From contig DEQO01000055.1 in assembly GCA_002360495.1 (NCBI GenBank), forward strand, positions 1 through 64,000: 64,000 nt of DNA, read 5' to 3'. Positions 52,325 to 60,234 of this stretch are shown in pieces. The stretch comes from Flavobacteriales bacterium UBA3364. Lineage in GTDB: Bacteria; Bacteroidota; Bacteroidia; Flavobacteriales_F; PHOS-HE28. Position 1 is the stretch's first letter. Every line of letters begins with the position of its first letter. Position numbers and translations under genes: made by a program. The notes beneath the pieces were generated by a model, which was not told the origin of the DNA, made no database searches, and was given only the letters and a program-made list of their open reading frames with translations.

Positions 52325-54250
52325 ATGATCCGACCGCATCGCGACAGTGTCCGGGCCGTGCGCTCTCCATCGATCTTCACGCGGCGCCTGGCATTGTTCA
52401 GCGTCCTTTTCATGGGGCACTATTGCGCAGCCATCCAAGCGAACTTGGATTCGTTGTTCCAGGTCTGGCAGGACACCACCAGGCACGATACCATTCGACT
52501 GGACGCGCTGAACCGGTTCCTCTTCAGCGACTTCCTGCATCAGGATCCGGATAGCGCGCTTCGCATCAATGAAGCGCGGCTGGCACTGGCCAAGGCCAAG
52601 GGATACCGGCAGGCAGAAGCCGAGGCCTATAACCTGCGAGGGTACATCCTGTTCACACGGGGTGACCATGCCAAGGCCATTACGAACTACACCGACTGCC
52701 TGCGTATCTACGAGCAGTTGGGCAAGAGAACGGGGATCGGCGCGGCACTCAGCGGCATCGGAAGCATCTACTACCATCAAGGTGAGCACGCCAAAGCGCT
52801 GGACTATTTCGAACGTGGGCTGAAAGCGAATGAGGAAGCGGGCCATGAGCCGGGGATCGCGATATGCCTGAACAACATGGGCAACGTCTACGCGGATAAG
52901 GGCGAGCCCGAGAAAGCCCTGGAATACTATGAACGCGTGCTCAAGATCCGCAAGGCACGGAACGACGTTCGTAGCATCGCATCAACACTCAACAACATCG
53001 CGCTGGTCCATGCCGACATGGCCTTGGTCGACGACAGAGAAGAAAGGACAGCCCAAGCGGCAGCGCAGCGCAAGGTGGCGATCGATAAGCTGAACGAGAG
53101 CATCGGCTATTACCAGGAGGTTGGCGATCACCAGGGCGAGTGCGGCGCGTTCGCCAACATCGCGAGCATCTACGCCGACGAAGGCGGCCGGGACCCGGAG
53201 ATCATCCAATACTCGCTGAAGGCCCTGCCCATCGCAAAGGAACATGGGCTTCTGACCGAGGCCCGGGAGATCCATTTCGCCTTGTCCAGGGCCTATCAAC
53301 GCATGGGCAAGCATGCACTGGCCCTCGATATGTACAAGGAGTACATCCTGATACGCGACAGCATACGCAGCGAGGACAACAAACAGGAGATCCTCCGGCA
53401 GCAAATGCAATACGACTTCGACAAGAAGGAGGCCAAGACACTTGCCGAACAGGAGAAACGGGATGCCGTGGCCAAGCAGGACCTCCGTCGGCAGAAGGTG
53501 ATCCGGAACGCCTTCATGGGTGGCTTCATGCTTGTTGCACTATTCGCCGGAGTATTCCTTTCTCAGCGGAACCGCATCAGCAAGGAAAAGGCACGCAGCG
53601 AAGAGCTCTTGTTGAATATCCTTCCCGAAGAAGTGGCGGAGGAACTCAAGGCCAAGGGTGAAGCCGATGCCCGCTTGATAGACCAGGTCACCGTGCTCTT
53701 CACCGACTTCAAGGGTTTTACCGCCATGAGCGAGGTCCTCACTCCGAAGGATCTGGTCCGCGACCTCCATGAGTGTTTCAGCGCTTTCGATCGCATCTGT
53801 GAAAAGCACCATCTGGAGAAGATCAAGACCATCGGCGATGCTTACATGGCTGCCGGTGGATTGCCCGTGGCGAACACCACCCATGCGCTGGATGTGATCA
53901 ATGCCGCACTGGAAATGCGCGACTTCATCGCCGAGGGTAAGGCACGGAAGATCGCGACGGGCCAGCCTTACTTCGAGGTCCGCATCGGTGTCCATTCCGG
54001 CCCCGTGGTCGCAGGCATCGTGGGCGTGAAGAAATTCAGTTACGACATCTGGGGCGACACGGTGAATACAGCGAGCCGCATGGAGAGCAGCGGAGAAGCG
54101 GGCCAAGTGAACATCAGCGAGGCGACCCATGATCTCTTGAAGGATGGGACGGGGTTGACCTTCGCACCCCGTGGCAAAGTGCAGGCGAAGGGCAAGGGGG
54201 AGATGGAGATGTACTTCGTTCGCCGAAGCTCAGAAGAAGCCGGGGCGTGA
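52325..54250 (+). CDS. TPR-linked class III adenylate cyclase
   Basis: A 641-residue protein that should make cyclic AMP from ATP. The N-terminal signal/anchor and TPR array (about 85-350, with AKALDYFERGLKANEEAG and EKALEYYERVLKIRKA as clear units) are followed by a membrane helix at about 394-412 and a cytoplasmic class III cyclase domain (about 430-630). Metal-binding Asp461 and Asp505, adenine-selecting Lys501 and Asp574, and transition-state Asn581 and Arg585 (GDTVNTASRM) are all present, so the enzyme is likely an active adenylate rather than guanylate cyclase. It lies 21 bases after the fibre gene. Confidence 0.92.
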   Translation: MIRPHRDSVRAVRSPSIFTRRLALFSVLFMGHYCAAIQANLDSLFQVWQDTTRHDTIRLDALNRFLFSDFLHQDPDSALRINEARLALAKAKGYRQAEAEAYNLRGYILFTRGDHAKAITNYTDCLRIYEQLGKRTGIGAALSGIGSIYYHQGEHAKALDYFERGLKANEEAGHEPGIAICLNNMGNVYADKGEPEKALEYYERVLKIRKARNDVRSIASTLNNIALVHADMALVDDREERTAQAAAQRKVAIDKLNESIGYYQEVGDHQGECGAFANIASIYADEGGRDPEIIQYSLKALPIAKEHGLLTEAREIHFALSRAYQRMGKHALALDMYKEYILIRDSIRSEDNKQEILRQQMQYDFDKKEAKTLAEQEKRDAVAKQDLRRQKVIRNAFMGGFMLVALFAGVFLSQRNRISKEKARSEELLLNILPEEVAEELKAKGEADARLIDQVTVLFTDFKGFTAMSEVLTPKDLVRDLHECFSAFDRICEKHHLEKIKTIGDAYMAAGGLPVANTTHALDVINAALEMRDFIAEGKARKIATGQPYFEVRIGVHSGPVVAGIVGVKKFSYDIWGDTVNTASRMESSGEAGQVNISEATHDLLKDGTGLTFAPRGKVQAKGKGEMEMYFVRRSSEEAGA

Positions 54251-54449
54251 CTTGGTTCCGCTCGGACAATTGCGGGCACGACCTACACGGCCAGACTCAT
54301 CAAGCAGTAGTCCCGTTCGGCTCGTAGCACCGTTGCCGACCATACATCCCCGCACGGCGGAGCGACAGGTCCATGCGGTCCGTTGCTGCGCCGTGCGGGG
54401 CATTAGTTCCTCGTGGTTCCATGGGCCTTCGTTCCTTTGCCCACCGATC

Positions 54450-55907
54450 ATGGAACCCACCCCCATCAAGTCCGCCCTGGACAACGAATCCCTTACCGGC
54501 ACCACGCTCACCGTGGCCGGCTGGGTGCGCACCTTCCGCAACGACCGTTTCATCGCCCTCAACGACGGCAGCACGATCCGAAACCTGCAGTGCGTGATCG
54601 ACCAGGAGAAGGTGGATGCCGCAACCCGCGCGCGCTTCACCACCAGCGCCGCGGTGAAATGCACTGGCCTGATCGTGGAGAGCAAGGGCAGCGGCCAACG
54701 CGTGGAGATGCAGGTGACTTCCGTGGAGGTGCTCGGCGACAGCGATGCGGAGAAGTACCCCATCCAGCCGAAGAAGCACAGCCTGGAGTTCCTGCGCGAG
54801 CAGGCGCACCTGCGCTTCCGCACGAACACCTACAGTGCCATCTTCCGCATCCGCCACCAGGTGAGCTTCGGCATACACGAGTACTTCGATAAGCAGGGCT
54901 ACAACTACTTCCATGCGCCGATCATCACCGCGAGCGATGCGGAGGGAGCTGGCGAGATGTTCCGCGTGAGCGTGCTGGATGCCAAGACACCGCCGCTGAA
55001 CGAGGATGGCAGCGTTGACTTCAAGGAGGATTTCTTCGGAAGGGAATCACGCCTCACCGTGAGCGGCCAGTTGCAGGCCGAATTGGCTGCATTGGCGCTG
55101 GGCAAGGTCTACACCTTTGGCCCCACCTTCCGCGCGGAGAACAGCAACACCGCCCGCCACCTCGCTGAGTTCTGGATGATCGAGCCTGAGGCCGCCTTCA
55201 TGGACCTGAAGGGCGACATGGACCTCGCCGAAGGCCTCTGCAAGCACCTCATCGCCCGTGTGCTGCGTAACAGCATGGACGACCTCGTTTTCCTCGATGC
55301 GCGCTTGAAGGAAGAAGAAGCCACGAAGCCGAAGGAGCAGCGCAGTGAGATGGGCCTGATCGATCGACTCAAGTTCGTGCTCGACAATCCCTTCGAGCGG
55401 ATCACCTACACGGACGCGATCGAGATCCTGCTACACAGCAAGCCCCACCAAAAGAAGCAATTCCAATTCCCCGTGGAATGGGGCATCGACCTGCAGAGCG
55501 AGCACGAGCGCTACCTGGTGGAAAAGCACTTCAAGAAACCGGTGATCGTCACGGGCTACCCCGGCAAGATCAAGGCGTTCTACATGCGCACCAACGGCCC
55601 AGGCGATTTCGGCTACAGCGACAAAGGCACCACCGTGGCCGCCATGGACGTGCTCTTCCCCGGCATCGGCGAGATCATCGGTGGAAGTCAGCGCGAGGAG
55701 CGCCTCGATGTGCTGGAGGCGCGGATGAAGGAGATGCACGTACCCGCCGAAGAACTCTGGTGGTACCTGGACACGCGCCGCTTTGGCACCGTGCCGCACG
55801 CCGGCTTCGGACTTGGCCTTGAGCGCTTCGTGTTGTTCGTGACGGGCATGGGGAATATCAGGGATGTGATCCCGTTCCCGCGGACACCGAAGAGTGCGGA
55901 GTTCTGA
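54450..55907 (+). CDS. asnS: Asparagine--tRNA ligase
   Basis: A 485-residue class II aminoacyl-tRNA synthetase that charges tRNA-Asn. An N-terminal OB-fold anticodon-binding domain (LTVAGWVRTFRNDRFIALND) is followed by motif 1 (YSAIFRIRHQVSFGIHEYF), motif 2 (YTFGPTFRAENSNTARHLAE) and motif 3 (GFGLGLERFVLFVTGMGNIR). The GLGLERFV-to-NIRDVIPFPR ending is diagnostic of AsnRS. The ATG at 54450 matches the family N-terminus; a TTCCTTTG box at 54432-54439 may be its promoter. Convergent with the peptidase gene, 15 bases between stops. Confidence 0.96.
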   Translation: MEPTPIKSALDNESLTGTTLTVAGWVRTFRNDRFIALNDGSTIRNLQCVIDQEKVDAATRARFTTSAAVKCTGLIVESKGSGQRVEMQVTSVEVLGDSDAEKYPIQPKKHSLEFLREQAHLRFRTNTYSAIFRIRHQVSFGIHEYFDKQGYNYFHAPIITASDAEGAGEMFRVSVLDAKTPPLNEDGSVDFKEDFFGRESRLTVSGQLQAELAALALGKVYTFGPTFRAENSNTARHLAEFWMIEPEAAFMDLKGDMDLAEGLCKHLIARVLRNSMDDLVFLDARLKEEEATKPKEQRSEMGLIDRLKFVLDNPFERITYTDAIEILLHSKPHQKKQFQFPVEWGIDLQSEHERYLVEKHFKKPVIVTGYPGKIKAFYMRTNGPGDFGYSDKGTTVAAMDVLFPGIGEIIGGSQREERLDVLEARMKEMHVPAEELWWYLDTRRFGTVPHAGFGLGLERFVLFVTGMGNIRDVIPFPRTPKSAEF

Positions 55908-55922
55908 GATGACACGCGCTCG

Positions 55923-58025
55923 CTAGTTCTTCTTCGCTCCTTCCCCTATATGGCGATCCAGCCAATCGAATACCGTCCTGTGCCATTGCATTGAATTCTG
56001 TGGCTTCAGTACCCAGTGGTTCTCGTCCGGGAACCGTAGGAATTGTGACTCGACACCCTTCGCCTGCAGTGCCGTGAAAAGTCCGATGCCTTGTTCGATC
56101 GGGATGCGGTAATCCTTGTCGGAATGGATCACCAGCATAGGCACGGACCACTCGTTCACATGTAATGCGGGGTTGAACGTGTCGTACTTCTGCGGGTCAT
56201 CGTAAACGGAAACACCCTGCTCCCAGTCCTCGAACCACATCTCTTCCGTGGTGTAACCCATGCTGCGTGCTTCGAATACGCCGTTGTGGGAGACGAGGCA
56301 TTTCCACGGTGCCTTCCATTGGCTCGCGATCCAGTTGACCATGAAGCCGCCGTACGAAGCACCCAATGCAGCGGCGCGGTCCGCATCCAGGAACGGATAG
56401 GTCTTCAACGCATGTGCCCAGCCTTTCTGGAGATCCTCCAACGGACGGTCGCCCCAATGGGTGCTGATGGCATCGCAGAATGCTTGACCGTAACCCGTGC
56501 TGCCGTGGAAGTCGATCATCACAACAGCATAGCCCGCGCCGGCATACGTCTGTGGGTTCCAACGGAAACTCCACCCATCGCCAAAGCTGCCTTGCGGACC
56601 ACCATGGATCAGGAACGCGACGGGATACTTCTTGCCCTCCTCATAGTTCGCCGGCTTGATCACATAACCATGAACGGTCTCGTTGTTCCACCCGGCGAAA
56701 TTGAATTGCTCGAATGCGCCGAACTTCTTGCTCGACAGTGAAGCGTTGACAGCGGTCAAGGTGGTAGCACCCTCGTCGACCATCTTTGCTTTCGGGGCCG
56801 ACGCGAACAACTGCGAAGGACTGTTGAGGCCGCTCTTCAGGAACACGAACCCTTCGGGCGTTTCCAAGAAGGTGTCCATGTGGCCATCCTGGGAAAGTGG
56901 CGTGACGGTATTGCTCTTCACTTCGATCTGGAACAGTCGAGTACGACCGACATCAGCGGCAATGGCGTAGATGCTCTTGCCATCGCGGCTCCAAGCGAAA
57001 TCATCAATGCTCCGATCCCACGACGCCGCAAGTGGTGTCACCTTGCCTGTCGCGATATCCCGTAGCTGCAGCTCGAAGCGATCCGCCTCGAAGCCCGGTC
57101 TTTTCATCGCCTTGAACGCGAGAGTCTTCCCATCCGGCGATATCCGTGGGCTGGCGTCCCAGGCCTTGTTCTCCTTCGTGTAATTGGTGAGCGCACCACC
57201 GCCGATCGGCACGCTGTAGATATCGAAGTTCGTGCTCCATGGTTCCGTTCTTCCAGCTTCCCGCGCGGCGAAGTACACCGTCTTCGAATCGGGGGAAATG
57301 AAGAAGTCCTCGTTGCCGCCGAAGGGTTTGGAAGGCACATCACCATCATATCCGGGCGTCAAAGCCACATGCGGACCGTATGGCATTGGCGCGTCCGTGC
57401 CGTCCATAGGATAGTAGAACAAGTGGTTGCGCATACCATCGGCCCAGGTGTCCCAGTGCCGTACGAACACCTTGGTGTACACGGTACCACTGCCTTGGCG
57501 CTTCTCAGCTAAACGACTTGAGGTGCAGGCCACCTCATCGCCTTTGCAATCCGGAAAAACAGCTAGCGAAAGCACCAACCCTTTACCATCAGGCGTGATG
57601 CGATAGGCTCCGACATCCAAGGGCAACCTGGTTATCTGTTGGGCGGAAGCGCCGTCCAAATTCGATTTCCATACTTGTGTCGTTCCACCTTCTCCACGAC
57701 CGGACAGGAAATAAAAGCTTTTCCCATCAGGGGCCCATTGTGCATCCGATGCACCTTCTTCGCTCTCTTTGAGCTTCACTTCCGGGGCGGTAGGGTTACT
57801 GAGATCCTTGATCCACAGTGTGGATACTCCCTTGTTCCTCTCCATATCCGTTGCGCGCACATTGAAGAGTGCCTTGCTACCGTTCCCATCCACACTTAGC
57901 CCGCTGATCCGGTCCAGCATCAACATGTCCTGGTAGGTGAATGCGGTGCTTTGTGCCGTGGTCGCGCCCAAGGGTAAAAAAGCGAACAGCAGTTGTGCGA
58001 AATGAGGTGCCGTCAGGTAGCGCAT
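55923..58025 (-). CDS. S9-family serine peptidase (prolyl oligopeptidase/DPP-type)
   Basis: A 700-residue exported peptidase. The signal peptide (FAQLLFAFLPLGATTAQ) precedes a beta-propeller with WD40/PD40-like repeats (DAQWAPDGKSFYFLSG, RISPDGKTLAFKAM, FAWSRDGKSIYAI) over about 40-430. The C-terminal alpha/beta-hydrolase domain has nucleophile Ser557 in GASYGG, the acid in SDKDYRIP near 636 and the histidine in DENHW near 669. It probably cleaves short peptides in the periplasm for nutrition. The ATG four codons into the open frame is chosen over a TTG. Confidence 0.93.
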   Translation of the reverse strand: MRYLTAPHFAQLLFAFLPLGATTAQSTAFTYQDMLMLDRISGLSVDGNGSKALFNVRATDMERNKGVSTLWIKDLSNPTAPEVKLKESEEGASDAQWAPDGKSFYFLSGRGEGGTTQVWKSNLDGASAQQITRLPLDVGAYRITPDGKGLVLSLAVFPDCKGDEVACTSSRLAEKRQGSGTVYTKVFVRHWDTWADGMRNHLFYYPMDGTDAPMPYGPHVALTPGYDGDVPSKPFGGNEDFFISPDSKTVYFAAREAGRTEPWSTNFDIYSVPIGGGALTNYTKENKAWDASPRISPDGKTLAFKAMKRPGFEADRFELQLRDIATGKVTPLAASWDRSIDDFAWSRDGKSIYAIAADVGRTRLFQIEVKSNTVTPLSQDGHMDTFLETPEGFVFLKSGLNSPSQLFASAPKAKMVDEGATTLTAVNASLSSKKFGAFEQFNFAGWNNETVHGYVIKPANYEEGKKYPVAFLIHGGPQGSFGDGWSFRWNPQTYAGAGYAVVMIDFHGSTGYGQAFCDAISTHWGDRPLEDLQKGWAHALKTYPFLDADRAAALGASYGGFMVNWIASQWKAPWKCLVSHNGVFEARSMGYTTEEMWFEDWEQGVSVYDDPQKYDTFNPALHVNEWSVPMLVIHSDKDYRIPIEQGIGLFTALQAKGVESQFLRFPDENHWVLKPQNSMQWHRTVFDWLDRHIGEGAKKN

Positions 58026-58140
58026 CTGTTCCAAACCAGTGGGGAAAAGGCACCGGCATGAGGAGCAATGTTACGCTGCCAGCAAGCTCCTTAAGGGATG
58101 CCACCGGACGATCCACATGGTTTACCGATCTTGGTCGAGC

Positions 58141-58599
58141 ATGAAATGGCTCAACATCCTCGGCATGGTGCTGCAGTTCCTTTCCTTCTGGTGCGCCGCG
58201 CCAGAGCTGCTCGGGGAAACCACCATGAAGCGTTTGGAGCATGGCATGACCCGTTTCGTGGCGCGCATCCCGGTGATCATCGTGTTCGGTGGCATGATGG
58301 CCTATGCCTTGACGATCGGGCTTTTCGGTGCGTTCGAGGGCCTCAGTGCAGGGCGCGGTGGTGAACCTCTTGTCGGCATGTGGCAGTACTTCCTGCTCTT
58401 GGGGGCGTTGATGGTCCTGTATTTCGCCTTTATGTTCTTCCATAAGCGCATACTGTCCTTGTTGGAACGCCGCCTGGCCCAACCACTCGTACATCGGTTG
58501 GTGGAGAACCCCGATGCTCGCCGCAAGGCGCTGATGCTTGGTGCGGTGTTGCTCACAGCCGGATTCCTGATGCAACTGATCGTGGCAGTGGTCGATTGA
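58141..58599 (+). CDS. Four-helix membrane protein of unknown function
   Basis: A 152-residue inner-membrane protein with four hydrophobic helices (LNILGMVLQFLSFWCAAPEL, IPVIIVFGGMMAYALTIGLF, WQYFLLLGALMVLYFAFMFF and MLGAVLLTAGFLMQLIVAVV) and basic loops. I recognise no family. It is divergent from the S9 peptidase gene and convergent with the DUF6671 gene, so it appears to be a single-gene unit. Confidence 0.7.
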   Translation: MKWLNILGMVLQFLSFWCAAPELLGETTMKRLEHGMTRFVARIPVIIVFGGMMAYALTIGLFGAFEGLSAGRGGEPLVGMWQYFLLLGALMVLYFAFMFFHKRILSLLERRLAQPLVHRLVENPDARRKALMLGAVLLTAGFLMQLIVAVVD

Positions 58600-58606
58600 C
58601 CGATGC

Positions 58607-59470
58607 CTATGGATTGCAATTGGCGCAATGCTGCGGCTCTTCGGTGGACTTGCCGTCAGGTCGTGGACCCGTTGCCGTGTGCCCACAGGAATGGCACTCG
58701 CGGAGATAGGCGCGGGTGCTCGCCGTGGGCCAGCCGCATTGCTCGCAGGGCAGGCCTGGTATCGCCTTCGTGATCCGGAACCAGCAGGCGCCACAGGCAG
58801 GGCAAAGTGTGGACAGCTCCTGGGAAAAGCGTTCGGCCGCCTCTCGGATGACCTCCATGCGCGTCGGGTTCATCATGGCACGCATGTCCGTTTCCACCCA
58901 ACACGACCCGTTCTGCTGGATCAATCGCGTGGTGACCTCATGGAGCTCAGCCTCCACCCTGATGCCCTTCTTCATGGCATCACCGGCATTCCATGTTTCC
59001 CTGCGCCGCACGATCAACCCATGTTCCGGGAACTTCATCCGGTCAGCAAAGGCACGCACCTGATCCCAACCGGTGCATTCCTCGCCGCCAAAGACCGTCT
59101 GCAGGGACACATGCCTGTGCTCGAAGAAGGACCCATCGCGGGCATCATACAGCACCATGACCTCTTCATCGCACGGAACGAAGGGTGCAGGCGGATACGG
59201 GAAGAACGAACCCTCGCTGGCGATCACCAGATCGAGGCCGCTCACCTCGGCGCCATGCTTCGCTTTCGCTTTGCAGGCATCGAGGGCATCGAGCGTGCGC
59301 TGGACCTCGCCACTGAACGCGCCGAAGCGGTCCGTGTCCACGTCATCGATCGCCGCGAAGCCCGCGATCGGCAGCGCTTCGGCCAACGCAGGGCCGATCA
59401 CCCGTTCCTTGCCGTGGATGGTGGCCACGCCGAGGGTGCGTCCGATGAAGCGGTCTCGGCCGGCGTTCAC
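58607..59470 (-). CDS. DUF6671-family protein with zinc-ribbon-like C-terminus
   Basis: A 287-residue cytoplasmic protein. The first 200 residues match the DUF6671 pattern (GVATIHGKERVIGPALAEAL, DTDRFGAFSGEVQRTLDALD, LDLVIASEGSFFPYP, FPEHGLIVRR). The C-terminus adds two CxxC-rich segments (CPACGACW...PCEQCGW and CHSCGHT...CANCNP) likely to hold zinc. No function is established. It starts at a GTG overlapping the TetR stop (GTGA), so the two are co-translated, and it may be under the same control as the divergent secretion operon. Confidence 0.75.
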   Translation of the reverse strand: MNAGRDRFIGRTLGVATIHGKERVIGPALAEALPIAGFAAIDDVDTDRFGAFSGEVQRTLDALDACKAKAKHGAEVSGLDLVIASEGSFFPYPPAPFVPCDEEVMVLYDARDGSFFEHRHVSLQTVFGGEECTGWDQVRAFADRMKFPEHGLIVRRRETWNAGDAMKKGIRVEAELHEVTTRLIQQNGSCWVETDMRAMMNPTRMEVIREAAERFSQELSTLCPACGACWFRITKAIPGLPCEQCGWPTASTRAYLRECHSCGHTATGPRPDGKSTEEPQHCANCNP

Positions 59471-60138
59471 TTCTGCGCCACGTATCGGTTCGCAAGATCA
59501 ATGAGGTACGCAGCTAACTGCTTGCGGTCCTTCTTCTCGCTCAGTTCGGTGAGCGCGGGCAAGTGGTGCATGGCGAACTCCAATGAATGCGCCATCTCCA
59601 CCAAGGTGGTCGCGAAGGACCGCGCGTGCTTCGCTCGTGGAGAGCAGGCCTTGACCTCTCCTGCGATATGTGCGCACAGGTCCTTGTACGGCTTGAAGAG
59701 CTTCAACTCGTTGTCGGAGTCCACGTTCTTGTGCAGGAAGGACTTCGATCCCTCGTTGATCACCAGCGCGCGCAGATCGTCCGGATCGAAGCGGTTGGCC
59801 CGGGCATTCTCAGGCCAGATTCCGCAGATGGCCTTGATATCGCCTTGCAGCCGCTCCAGTGGATCGGCCAGGTTCCTTCCCTCCTGCTTGCAATGCGTGG
59901 CCAGCCACAACCAATACACCTGGAAGTAGTACTGGAGCAAGCGCTGCTTGTTGGCGAAGTAGTGGTAAACGGTCACCTCGGTGCTGCCCATGCGCTCCGC
60001 CAGCTTTTTGAACGTGAAGGCCTCAAGGCCGATCTCGTTCATGAGCGCCAGCCCCTCGCTCAGGATCCGCGTGCCCATGGCACTGGATAGGTCGCGCAGG
60101 GCGAGGCCGGGGTCGGGGTCGATCAGGTACCGGGGCAT
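59467..60138 (-). CDS. TetR-family transcriptional regulator
   Basis: A 223-residue regulator with the TetR DNA-binding domain near the N-terminus (FTFKKLAERMGSTEVTVYHY) and a helical effector domain. It is divergent from the ABC/HlyD/TolC operon across a 96-base region with two palindromes and probably represses both directions. The ATG at 60138 is preferred; a TACATTTG box (exact TAnnTTTG match) lies at 60162-60169 on its strand, giving a leader of about 20 bases. DUF6671 is translated from the same message. Confidence 0.9.
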   Translation of the reverse strand: MPRYLIDPDPGLALRDLSSAMGTRILSEGLALMNEIGLEAFTFKKLAERMGSTEVTVYHYFANKQRLLQYYFQVYWLWLATHCKQEGRNLADPLERLQGDIKAICGIWPENARANRFDPDDLRALVINEGSKSFLHKNVDSDNELKLFKPYKDLCAHIAGEVKACSPRAKHARSFATTLVEMAHSLEFAMHHLPALTELSEKKDRKQLAAYLIDLANRYVAQK

Positions 60139-60158
60139 GACGGCTGGTGCGATAAAGC

Positions 60159-60226
60159 GAACAAATGTAGCGCCGCTTTGTTCACATATGGTAACACACA
60201 CTTGTATTATAGTATTACTATACTTG
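60159..60226. promoter_or_regulatory. Divergent promoter with two palindromic operator candidates
   Basis: GAACAAA (60159-60165) and TTTGTTC (60177-60183) form a perfect 7-base inverted repeat that overlaps the minus-strand TACATTTG box of the TetR gene. A second palindrome, TGTTNNCATATGNNAACA, spans 60179-60196. An AT-rich stretch then leads to TATACTTG (60219-60226), nine bases before the ABC gene. The arrangement suits repression of both directions by the adjacent TetR protein. Confidence 0.6.
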
Positions 60227-60234
60227 CAGCCGCG

